Of a DNA stretch of 5,208 nt, positions 1-5,208 are shown in pieces. The stretch lies in NCBI GenBank assembly GCA_018701055.1, contig JABIUH010000097.1:1-5208 (forward strand), written 5' to 3'. This stretch comes from Woeseia sp. Its GTDB lineage: Bacteria; Pseudomonadota; Gammaproteobacteria; Steroidobacterales; Woeseiaceae. Below the pieces are notes generated by a model that saw nothing but the letters and a program-made list of their open reading frames with translations, made no database searches and was not told the DNA's origin. A program made the position numbers and the translations under genes. Each line of letters opens with the position of its first letter. Position 1 is the stretch's first letter.

Positions 1-1
1 T

Positions 2-1816
2 CCCGTTAAGTCAGTGGCAGCGACAATTGAAGATGTGCAGTCGGTGGAATTAGTGTTTCCTGAGGGTTGCCCACGATTCGCGGGAAGGGTTATCCGCAAT
101 ATCAAGTTATCCGCCCGGTCGCCGGTTTGGTTAGTCGAGCGTTTGCGTCGCAGTGGTTTAAGAGAAATTCATCCTGTCGTCGATATCACGAACTACGTCA
201 TGTTAGAGCTCGGCCAGCCGCTACACGCCTATGACTACTCGCTAGTAAGCGGTCCCATTCGGCCGCGCCTGGCCGAGAAAGGTGAAAAGCTGACTTTGCT
301 GGATGAAAAAGAAGTTGAGCTGCTGCCGAATACCATCGTAATTACGGATGACAATGGCCCGATTGGCATGGCCGGAATTATGGGTGGGCAGTCGACTGCC
401 GTGACACCACAGACGACGGACGTTTATTTTGAAGCAGCATTTTGGCCGCCCGATTTTATGGCTGGCCGTGCTCGCCAATACGGCATGCATACAGATGCCT
501 CTTTGCGTTTTGAGCGAGGTGTTGATCCCTCACTACAAGTGCGTGCAGTCGAACGTGCAACAGAATTACTCACTTCAATTTCAGGTGGCGAAGTTGGTCC
601 GTTAGATGACAATGTCGTTGCCGAATACGTGCCGCAGAATGCGCCACTGACGTTGCGTAAAAAACGTTTGCTTAGAGTGCTCGGGACTGAAATTGATGCA
701 GATCGAGTCACCGAAATCCTGTCTGGTTTGGGCATGAAAACGGACGTAAATGACGACGGTTGGCGAGTCGAAATTCCGAGCTATCGCTTCGATATTGACG
801 TCGAAGATGCGCTGGTAGAAGAAGTCGCCCGTATTTACGGCTATGACGAAATTCCAGAAGCGACGGCAATGGGCGAAACGCCTCTCGCGCTCGCAGATGA
901 GTCCGCGATCGATCTGGATTTGGTCGCTAACACACTGGTTGCTCGTGATTATCAGGAAGTGATTACGTACAGTTTTATTGATGCGGAAATCAATACGAAA
1001 ATAGTGGGCGAACAATCCGAATTAGTTTTGAGCAATCCGATTTCATCTGAGATGTCGGTTATGCGTGCGTCGATTTGGCCGGGTTTACTCAATGCTGCTG
1101 AAGCAAACATTGCGCGACAGCAAGAGCGCGTGCGCCTATTTGAAATTGGTAAAACGTTTCATGGCAAATTGTCGGCGCCGCAAGAGGTTGTTCGAATCGC
1201 TGGGCTCATTGCGGGAGACGTTGTTGAAGAGCAATGGGGGTGCCCGTCTCAGCTTGTTGATTTCTTTGACATAAAGTCCGATGTTGTTGCGCTCCTTAAC
1301 ATGACCGGTTGTAGCGACGAATTTAGTTTTGTCGCAGCGAAGCATCCTGCGTTACAGCCCGGACAAACTGCTGAAATTTTTCGCGGGGATCAATCGGTCG
1401 GCGTTGTAGGTAAATTGCATCCTGCCATTGCGCGTCATGTTGGACTGGATAAAGGTGCGTTGTTGTTCGAGCTTGATGCAGACAAAACACTTGCGTCACG
1501 GGTTCCGCTTGCTGAAACTGTTTCAAAGTACCCGATGATTCGACGCGATATTGCGGTAATTGTTGCCGATGAAGTTGTAGCCTCTGACCTTATTCGAACG
1601 GCGGAGCGGGCGGCTCCTGAGATTGTCAAAAGTGTCAGGGTTTTTGACATTTATCGAGGCCCTGGAATAGAAGCTGGACTAAAAAGCGTAGCTTTAGGCT
1701 TGATTTTGCAGGAAACATCCCGCACCCTTACTGACGTTGATGCAAACACCGTGCAGGCTGCGGTGTTTGGCGAATTGAAGAAAGAATACGCCGCAGTACT
1801 AAGAGATAATAATTAA
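2..1816 (+). CDS. pheT: Phenylalanine--tRNA ligase beta subunit, 5'-truncated by window edge
   Basis: This is the beta chain of the cytoplasmic alpha2-beta2 phenylalanyl-tRNA synthetase, which charges tRNA-Phe with phenylalanine. The frame is open to the left edge, so the GTG at 14 is internal. About 604 codons remain of a family length near 795; the N-terminal tRNA-binding (EMAP-like) region lies outside. Numbering residues from base 14, I see the B3/4 editing domain (about 20-190, with VVDITNYVMLELGQPLHAYD and MAGIMGG), the B5 domain (about 211-282, ending VEEVARIYGYDEIP), the catalytic-like module (about 300-490, with NPISSEMSVMR and RLFEIGKTF), and the C-terminal ferredoxin-fold anticodon-binding domain (about 503-597, starting SKYPMIRRDIAVIV). 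All domains are in one frame without damage. One oddity is Ala266 where B5 usually has a Mg-binding Asp. The stop overlaps the ihfA start by one base; pheS presumably lies upstream, outside the window. Confidence 0.97.
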   Translation, partial: PVKSVAATIEDVQSVELVFPEGCPRFAGRVIRNIKLSARSPVWLVERLRRSGLREIHPVVDITNYVMLELGQPLHAYDYSLVSGPIRPRLAEKGEKLTLLDEKEVELLPNTIVITDDNGPIGMAGIMGGQSTAVTPQTTDVYFEAAFWPPDFMAGRARQYGMHTDASLRFERGVDPSLQVRAVERATELLTSISGGEVGPLDDNVVAEYVPQNAPLTLRKKRLLRVLGTEIDADRVTEILSGLGMKTDVNDDGWRVEIPSYRFDIDVEDALVEEVARIYGYDEIPEATAMGETPLALADESAIDLDLVANTLVARDYQEVITYSFIDAEINTKIVGEQSELVLSNPISSEMSVMRASIWPGLLNAAEANIARQQERVRLFEIGKTFHGKLSAPQEVVRIAGLIAGDVVEEQWGCPSQLVDFFDIKSDVVALLNMTGCSDEFSFVAAKHPALQPGQTAEIFRGDQSVGVVGKLHPAIARHVGLDKGALLFELDADKTLASRVPLAETVSKYPMIRRDIAVIVADEVVASDLIRTAERAAPEIVKSVRVFDIYRGPGIEAGLKSVALGLILQETSRTLTDVDANTVQAAVFGELKKEYAAVLRDNN

Positions 1817-2115
1817 TGGCACTGACAAAAGCAGATATGGTGGAATCTCTCTTCAACGAGCTTGGTTTGAATAAACGCGAAGCACGAGAACTAGTCGATT
1901 TGTACTGTGAGGAGCTGCGAGCGTCGCTTGCAGTTGGGGAGCAAGTCAAACTTTCCGGTTTCGGGAATTTTGACCTTCGGGATAAAAATGAACGTCCAGG
2001 ACGTAACCCTAAGACGGGTGAAGAAATTCCTATTACGGCACGCCGTGTAGTGACTTTTCGACCTGGCCAAAAACTAAAAGCCCGAGTAGAGGCCTATGCT
2101 GGAACCGGGGAATAA
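1816..2115 (+). CDS. ihfA: Integration host factor alpha subunit
   Basis: IHF-alpha pairs with IHF-beta to form a nucleoid protein that binds specific sites and bends DNA sharply, acting in transcription, replication and site-specific recombination. The 99-residue product has the normal family length and matches the gammaproteobacterial consensus throughout: LNKREARELVDLY in the N-terminal helices, VKLSGFGNFDLRDKNERPGR leading into the beta arm, Pro65 in the arm tip (GRNPKTGE) that intercalates into DNA, and ITARRVVTFRPGQKLK at the C-terminus. The ATG shares its first base with the pheT stop (TAATG), and only a weak purine stretch (AAGAGA, 1801-1806) precedes it, so translation is probably coupled to pheT. 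The pheT-ihfA order is conserved. Nothing suggests HU instead: the FDLRDK and arm sequences are IHF-alpha type. Confidence 0.98.
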   Translation: MALTKADMVESLFNELGLNKREARELVDLYCEELRASLAVGEQVKLSGFGNFDLRDKNERPGRNPKTGEEIPITARRVVTFRPGQKLKARVEAYAGTGE

Positions 2116-2452
2116 CGACGAATTACCACCTATCCCAGGAAAACGATATTTCACCATTGGTGAGGTAAGCGACTTGTGTGCTGTTAAGCCACATGTACTT
2201 CGTTATTGGGAGCAGGAATTTCCACAACTGAAGCCGGTAAAACGACGCGGTAACCGTCGTTATTATCAGCGGCAAGATGTGTTGATTATCCGCCAAATCC
2301 GAAGCCTTCTTTACGACGATGGTTTTACAATTGGCGGTGCGCGGCAGCGTTTGACTGGCGATCATGCAAAAGAAGACGTTAGCCAGAGTCAGCAGATCAT
2401 TAAGCAGTTGCGCATAGAGCTTGAACAAGTTCTAAAAATTCTGCGGCGGTAA
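2096..2452 (+). CDS. Short MerR-family DNA-binding regulator downstream of ihfA
   Basis: This 118-residue protein is nearly all MerR-type winged helix-turn-helix. KRYFTIGEVSDLCAVKPHVL (residues 17-35) is the HTH, RYWEQEFPQL (36-45) follows, and the wing with KRRGNRRYYQRQDV (49-62) leads into IRQIRSLLYDDGFTIGGARQRL. Residues 95-118 form a short, probably helical tail. There is no effector-binding domain and no Cys cluster typical of metal sensors, so its signal and targets cannot be read from sequence. A near-identical small MerR protein directly after ihfA is, to my knowledge, conserved in Pseudomonas and relatives, which supports the ATG at 2096. That start lies within the last 20 bases of ihfA in another frame, with AGAGG at 2088-2092 only three bases before it, so coupled translation is likely. 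The family assignment is firm; the biological role is unknown. Confidence 0.93.
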   Translation: MLEPGNNDELPPIPGKRYFTIGEVSDLCAVKPHVLRYWEQEFPQLKPVKRRGNRRYYQRQDVLIIRQIRSLLYDDGFTIGGARQRLTGDHAKEDVSQSQQIIKQLRIELEQVLKILRR

Positions 2453-2468
2453 AATACATTTCAGAGAG

Positions 2469-2496
2469 GAGGGCGGCAAGTAGTATTGCTGCCCTC
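2469..2496 (+). terminator. Hairpin after the MerR gene, possible terminator
   Basis: Bases 2469-2479 pair with 2486-2496 over 11 bp, with one G-U wobble, around a six-base loop (GTAGTA). The hairpin starts 16 bases after the MerR stop, where an operon terminator would be expected. The following bases (GCTTCGTTGT) contain Ts but no clean T run, so termination may be weak, or the hairpin may instead protect the mRNA 3' end or let transcription pass into the tRNA. Confidence 0.5.
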
Positions 2497-2524
2497 GCTT
2501 CGTTGTATGCGAAAAAAAAACGGT

Positions 2525-2601
2525 CGGGGCGTAGCGCAGCCTGGTAGCGCACCACAATGGGGTTGTGGGGGTCGGAAGTTCAAATCTTCTCGCCCCGACC
2601 A
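2525..2601 (+). tRNA. tRNA-Pro (anticodon GGG)
   Basis: A complete 77-nt cloverleaf can be folded by eye. The acceptor stem is CGGGGCG (2525-2531) with CGCCCCG (2591-2597). The D stem is GCGC/GCGC around a loop containing GG. The anticodon stem CCACA/TGTGG holds loop ATGGGGT (2557-2563), with anticodon GGG at 2559-2561. The T stem GGAAG/CTTCT has one G-U pair and loop TTCAAAT. A73 (2598) and an encoded CCA (2599-2601) finish it. The C1-G72 pair and A73 are typical bacterial tRNA-Pro identity features. It reads CCC and CCU codons. A tRNA-Pro after the MerR gene is the arrangement I recall from Pseudomonas. No clear promoter is seen between 2453 and 2524, so it may be co-transcribed with the operon and processed. 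Confidence 0.96.
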
Positions 2602-2624
2602 ATTTTAGTCATAAAAACAATAGC

Positions 2625-2825
2625 TTATAATCTGACTAATAACCTCGTTCTCTTGCGTCTCTGTTGAGGGACGCGCAGGGGACGCCTCAAGGGTCGAATC
2701 AACAGTAAGAACCTCTCCCAAACTGCGTCGTTGTCGCTAATAGCGCTATCATTCCACTTTTGCCACACCTCGTCGGCCAGTCCCCGGTTGCGTAGTAACG
2801 CCTCGACAAACAGTTCAGTAAGCAT
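2625..2825 (-). CDS. Small hypothetical protein, possibly a degraded remnant
   Basis: The frame encodes 66 residues. The first half (MLTELFVEALLRNRGLADEV, then WQKWNDSAISDNDAVW) looks like a real acidic, helical small protein; I have an uncertain memory of similar MLTELF-type hypothetical proteins. The second half changes to a strongly basic, low-complexity sequence (RRPLRVPQQRRKRTR), which suggests a lost reading frame or a non-genic tail. No ribosome-binding site is visible before the ATG (reverse strand, 2823-2825). It may be a remnant or a chance ORF; no function can be assigned. Confidence 0.25.
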   Translation of the reverse strand: MLTELFVEALLRNRGLADEVWQKWNDSAISDNDAVWERFLLLIRPLRRPLRVPQQRRKRTRLLVRL

Positions 2826-2855
2826 TGCATAATAGTGCGTTTGAAGGCTCTATAT

Positions 2856-2906
2856 CGGGGTCAGATTGTCCCTTATGTTGACCGACATCCAAGTCCACTT
2901 TTATTC
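2856..2906. repeat. GGGGTCAGATT ... CACTTTTATTCC motif, possible REP-transposase-associated sequence
   Basis: CGGGGTCAGATTGTCCC (2856-2872) and GTCCACTTTTATTCC (2893-2907) resemble short motifs I recall beside Y1/IS200-like REP-associated transposase genes in many proteobacteria. No transposase is encoded here and only one copy is seen, so repeat status rests on memory and not on the window itself. Confidence 0.25.
2878..2905 (+). promoter_or_regulatory. Weak candidate sigma-70 promoter
   Basis: TTGACC (2878-2883) matches the -35 consensus at five of six positions, and TTTATT (2900-2905) matches the -10 at four of six, with a 16-base spacer. It lies about 195 bases before the amidohydrolase start and overlaps the possible repeat motif, so it could drive that gene or be chance. 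Confidence 0.2.
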
Positions 2907-3121
2907 CTCTGGAACGCGAGATCAGCTTGACACGGAATGATGCTTATCATGAGCCTGTCCAATTTGACGAGAAAGGATGGCGCATAGAAGTTGTAGGAGA
3001 CGTGGCACCCAACGTTCCGGTTTCCGCTGATCCATGGGATACTACAAATGAACCAATATCCCGATCGCTGCATTTTAGGCACAACGTCGAGGACCAAAGA
3101 TGGCTACGAATAAGTTGTTAA
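2882..3121 (+). pseudogene. Unidentified coding-like fragment overlapping the amidohydrolase start
   Basis: After a TGA at 2879-2881 this frame stays open to TAA at 3119-3121. Its middle part reads like true protein, for example FDEKGWRIEVVGDVAPNVPV and SADPWDTTNEPIS. The only start with a reasonable position is TTG at 2927, giving 64 residues; no ATG start and no ribosome-binding site support it. The last 22 bases overlap the beginning of the amidohydrolase gene in another frame, so the tail is likely not native. I do not recognise the family. It could be a piece of a displaced gene joined here by recombination, or simply leader DNA of the amidohydrolase. Confidence 0.3.
3089..3092 (+). promoter_or_regulatory. 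Ribosome-binding site of the amidohydrolase gene
   Basis: GAGG lies seven bases before the ATG at 3100. It supports this start, which is also the one that gives a complete signal peptide. Confidence 0.6.
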
Positions 3122-4716
3122 AATATGCTGAAGGCAAGGCGATACGCTGCCTGCCAATTGCGCTCCTTTGCATCGGTTTTGCTTGTCCGGCAGGCGTCCA
3201 GGCCGAAGATTTCGACATTTTGATCAAAGGGGGTGTTGTCGTGGACGGGTCCGGAGCGCCCCGGTTTGATGCTGACGTAGCCATTCGCGGTGACCGCATC
3301 GTTTTCGTGGGCAAGGTCCCGTCCGATGCGACAGCCGACAAGATTATCAATGCGACTGGAAGGGTAGTGGTGCCGGGCTTCATCGATCCGCATTCCCATG
3401 CCGCGCCAGGCATCGAATCCGCAGAGCTTGCCGCTGCTGAACCGATTCTGTACCAGGGCATTACCACCGTGATGATCAATCCCGACGGAGGTGGTCCGGC
3501 GGACCTCAAACCGCAGATCGACAACATCAAGCGCAACGAGCCCGGCGTTAACGTAGTGCCCATGATCGGACACAACGGTGTGCGTCGTGCTGTGATGCAA
3601 ATTGAGGATCGATCACCAACTGATGTGGAGCAGGCGGCGATGGAGCGCCTGGTACGGGAAGCCATGGAGGTCGGTGCATTCGGATTGTCGACCGGACCAT
3701 TCTACGTACCGGGAAAATATTCGACAACGGAAGAGATTATTGGGCTCGCAAGAGTAGCCGCTGATTTCCCGAACTCGTTTCACATCAGCCATATTCGAGA
3801 TGAGTCCAGCTATGACGTTGGCGTCATCGGTGCTATCGAAGAAGCCATACGGATTACTCGCGAAACGAGCCTTCCAGGCATTGTTACTCACATGAAAATG
3901 CTGGGTCCGCAAGTATGGGGTAAATCGAAAGAGGCTATTAGCGTCATCGACGCGGCGCGAGCCGAGGGGCTGGAAATTTGGGCGGATCAATACCCGTACT
4001 CAGCATCTGGGACTAGCCTGCAACCGGCACTGGTGCCGGGCTGGGCGCAGGCAGGCGGTGAAGAAGAGATGATCGCGCGTCTGGAAGACCCGGAGCAGGT
4101 CAACGAGATCCGGCCGGAAATGGCCGAGAATCTCGAGCGCCGTGCGGGTCCGAATGCGGTAATGATTCGCGACTATCCGCCAGCACCGGAGTACGTCGGC
4201 AAGCGGCTTGATGACATAGCAGGTTTGCGTGAAGAGGAGCCGCTCGATACGGCGATAGAAATGCTGAAGAACGGTGGCGCGCCGATCATCTCGTTCAACA
4301 TGGATGAACGTGATCTTGAAGCCATCATGCGCCAGCCGTGGACGATGACCAGCTCGGATGGCTCGTTGACCACGCCGGGTGAAAGCCTGAATCACCCGCG
4401 CGCCTACGGCGCGTTTCCGCGGAAGATCAAACGCTACGTATTGGACAGCGGTATACTCACTCTCGAACAGGCAATACATTCGTCTTCGGGCCTGACAGCC
4501 AGCGTGTTTTCAATAGAAGATCGCGGGCTCATTCGAGCAGGGTATTTCGCTGATGTCCTGGTGATCAATCTAGATACGATCAAGGATCGTGCTACTTACC
4601 AGAAGCCGGAAATACTGTCTGAGGGTATGGACTACGTGATAGTGAATGGCCGGACTGCCATTGATGCTGGCAAGCTGGCAACGGATCGATCGGGAAGGGT
4701 ACTTCTGCGGGAATAG
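3100..4716 (+). CDS. Exported amidohydrolase, D-aminoacylase (N-acyl-D-amino-acid deacylase) family
   Basis: Family members hydrolyse N-acyl-D-amino acids or related amides with a metal centre in a TIM barrel. The 538-residue product begins with a signal peptide: Lys/Arg-containing n-region, hydrophobic core LPIALLCIGFACPAG, probable cleavage after VQA (residue 35). No convincing lipobox is present, so a soluble periplasmic enzyme is likely. The N-terminal beta-sandwich strand follows (DILIKGGVVVDGSGAPRFDA), then the metal motif PGFIDPHSHA (His98, His100), GITTVMINPDGGG (120-132), GHNGVRR (His158), GAFGLSTGPFYVPGKYSTTE, SHIRDES (His231), THMKMLG (His264), ADQYPYSASGTSL, SSDG (Asp420), HPRAYGAFPR (432-441), and the C-terminal sandwich DRGLIRAGYFADVLVIN. 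The position of the usual metal-bridging Cys carries Asp129. The substrate is unknown; the family also includes dipeptidases and other amidases. G+C is higher than in pheT, suggesting separate origin. Its stop lies 11 bases from the end of the convergent helicase remnant. Confidence 0.9.
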   Translation: MATNKLLKYAEGKAIRCLPIALLCIGFACPAGVQAEDFDILIKGGVVVDGSGAPRFDADVAIRGDRIVFVGKVPSDATADKIINATGRVVVPGFIDPHSHAAPGIESAELAAAEPILYQGITTVMINPDGGGPADLKPQIDNIKRNEPGVNVVPMIGHNGVRRAVMQIEDRSPTDVEQAAMERLVREAMEVGAFGLSTGPFYVPGKYSTTEEIIGLARVAADFPNSFHISHIRDESSYDVGVIGAIEEAIRITRETSLPGIVTHMKMLGPQVWGKSKEAISVIDAARAEGLEIWADQYPYSASGTSLQPALVPGWAQAGGEEEMIARLEDPEQVNEIRPEMAENLERRAGPNAVMIRDYPPAPEYVGKRLDDIAGLREEEPLDTAIEMLKNGGAPIISFNMDERDLEAIMRQPWTMTSSDGSLTTPGESLNHPRAYGAFPRKIKRYVLDSGILTLEQAIHSSSGLTASVFSIEDRGLIRAGYFADVLVINLDTIKDRATYQKPEILSEGMDYVIVNGRTAIDAGKLATDRSGRVLLRE

Positions 4717-4727
4717 ATTGTAATCAA

Positions 4728-5206
4728 TCAGCAGTGAGGGTACCGGGCCAAGTAATCGGCAGATAACCGCTGCGCTCGCCGGCCACGACCAGCGGTCTTA
4801 TGAGCTTCATCGAAAATCCCGATATCAAACTTGAATCGTTTAGGCATCACTTCGGCGACGACCTTCGATGACTGATAGGTGCTGAAAACGATCCTGGGAC
4901 CGGCGCCAGGTTTCTTCAGGAAATTGGCAACATCGGAAGCGTCAGTTGTCACCTTAAAGTCCAAGTCTGCCTGGTCAATAACCATACTGTCATCGCGCCG
5001 TCCTACTGATTGATCAGAACAGACACACATATAGGCCGGATTTTCCCATGAGGTTTCAGACGACCAGTCTTTTAATATCTGGCTCACCAACGCGAGCAAG
5101 GAAGTAACACGAGGACGTTCTTTGGCTTTTGCGCCTCTGCGACCCATAGGGATACGAGAGTTTTACCTGAACCGCATGCTGGCAAGCCCAAGATTTCTGG
5201 TCCAGT
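4728..5206 (-). pseudogene. Frameshifted, truncated SF2 DEAH-type helicase
   Basis: This reverse-strand relic enters from the right edge. Frame one (5206 to about 5096) reads ILGLPACGSGKTLVSLWVAE followed by AQKPKNVLVLLP, with the Walker A lysine codon within 5159-5173. It stops soon after at a TGA. The natural continuation, SLLALVSQILKDW, is in another frame from about 5102, so one base appears lost near 5095-5102. That second frame continues with IVFSTYQSSKVVAE and FDIGIFDEAHKTAG (DEAH codons at 4800-4811), then changes into unrelated sequence (GRGRRAQRLSADYLARY) and stops at 4728. Motif III and the whole second RecA-like domain are missing. The ATG at 5145-5147 is accidental. The motifs resemble large helicases linked to restriction or defence loci (type III R-M-like or predicted helicase families), but the exact family cannot be fixed from this piece. 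Confidence 0.8.
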
Positions 5207-5208
5207 CA

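Larger units (their letters stand above)
2602..3099. other. Low-gene-content stretch between tRNA-Pro and the amidohydrolase gene
   Basis: These roughly 500 bases hold no gene I can call with confidence. From left to right they contain a perfect TATAAT (2626-2631) without a usable -35 box, competing short stem-loops (2655-2661 with 2668-2674; 2664-2669 with 2685-2690), a 10-base palindrome ATAGCGCTAT (2740-2749), a doubtful small reverse-strand ORF, a GGGGTCAGATT motif, and a coding-like fragment running into the next gene. The mixture suits turnover next to a tRNA integration site, though no tRNA-end repeat is visible in the window. Confidence 0.6.

Noticed and set aside
602..1015. Reverse-strand ORF of 137 codons within pheT
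   Set aside because: It lies across the B5 domain of pheT, has no ribosome-binding site, and its translation looks like a random shadow.
2469..2496. Hairpin as a CRISPR repeat or attachment-site inverted repeat
   Set aside because: It occurs once, sits right after a gene stop, and has the geometry of an ordinary terminator stem.
2512..2520. Run of nine A bases before the tRNA as a terminator T-run for reverse-strand transcription
   Set aside because: No reverse-strand gene ends here, and the only stem to its right in position to precede it is the tRNA fold itself.
2626..2631. Perfect TATAAT after the tRNA, as a promoter
   Set aside because: The hexamer 17 bases upstream (TTTTAG) matches the -35 consensus at only two positions and no gene follows on the + strand for over 250 bases.
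2927..2950. Perfect TTGACA with TATCAT as a promoter for the amidohydrolase
   Set aside because: The two boxes are only 12 bases apart, too close for a sigma-70 promoter, and no -10-like sequence sits at 16-18 bases.
4000..4479. Long reverse-strand ORFs inside the amidohydrolase gene (also 3075-3990)
   Set aside because: They are shadows of a gene whose family motifs run its full length on the + strand; their translations are Arg/Cys/His-rich and match no family I recognise.
4716..4729. GATTG/CAATC hairpin as a terminator between the convergent genes
   Set aside because: The stem is only 5 bp, AT-rich, and has no T run on either strand.

Overview
The window looks like a gammaproteobacterial chromosome at the border between a conserved core operon and a small accessory patch. 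The order pheT, ihfA, short MerR-type regulator, tRNA-Pro is the one I know from Pseudomonas and relatives, and the IHF-alpha and MerR proteins are close to the gammaproteobacterial consensus along their whole length. No genus can be named from this sequence.

Core part, about 1-2601. The 3' three quarters of pheT (phenylalanyl-tRNA synthetase beta chain) runs in from the left edge. Its stop codon shares a base with the ihfA start (TAATG), and ihfA overlaps the MerR-type gene by 20 bases, so the three genes read as one translationally coupled operon. A GC-rich hairpin follows, then a complete 77-nt tRNA-Pro with anticodon GGG and an encoded CCA end.

Accessory part, about 2602-5208. About 500 bases after the tRNA hold no convincing intact gene: a doubtful small reverse-strand ORF, a short motif resembling those around REP-associated (Y1/IS200-like) transposases, and an unidentified coding-like fragment. 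Then comes one intact gene, an exported amidohydrolase of the D-aminoacylase (N-acyl-D-amino-acid deacylase) family, on the + strand. Convergent to it, at the right edge, is a broken SF2 helicase gene. It keeps its ATP-binding (Walker A) and DEAH motifs in two different frames and ends soon after DEAH. Relatives of this helicase type are often part of restriction or defence loci.

Spot counts of single 60-base rows give 45-48% G+C in pheT and 53-63% in the amidohydrolase, which fits a different origin for the right half. The simplest reading is a tRNA-Pro integration hotspot that has turned over repeatedly, leaving one working cargo gene among remnants. I found no convincing novel system. The points most worth checking are the hotspot itself, the helicase relic, and the amidohydrolase's substitution at the usual metal-bridging Cys.
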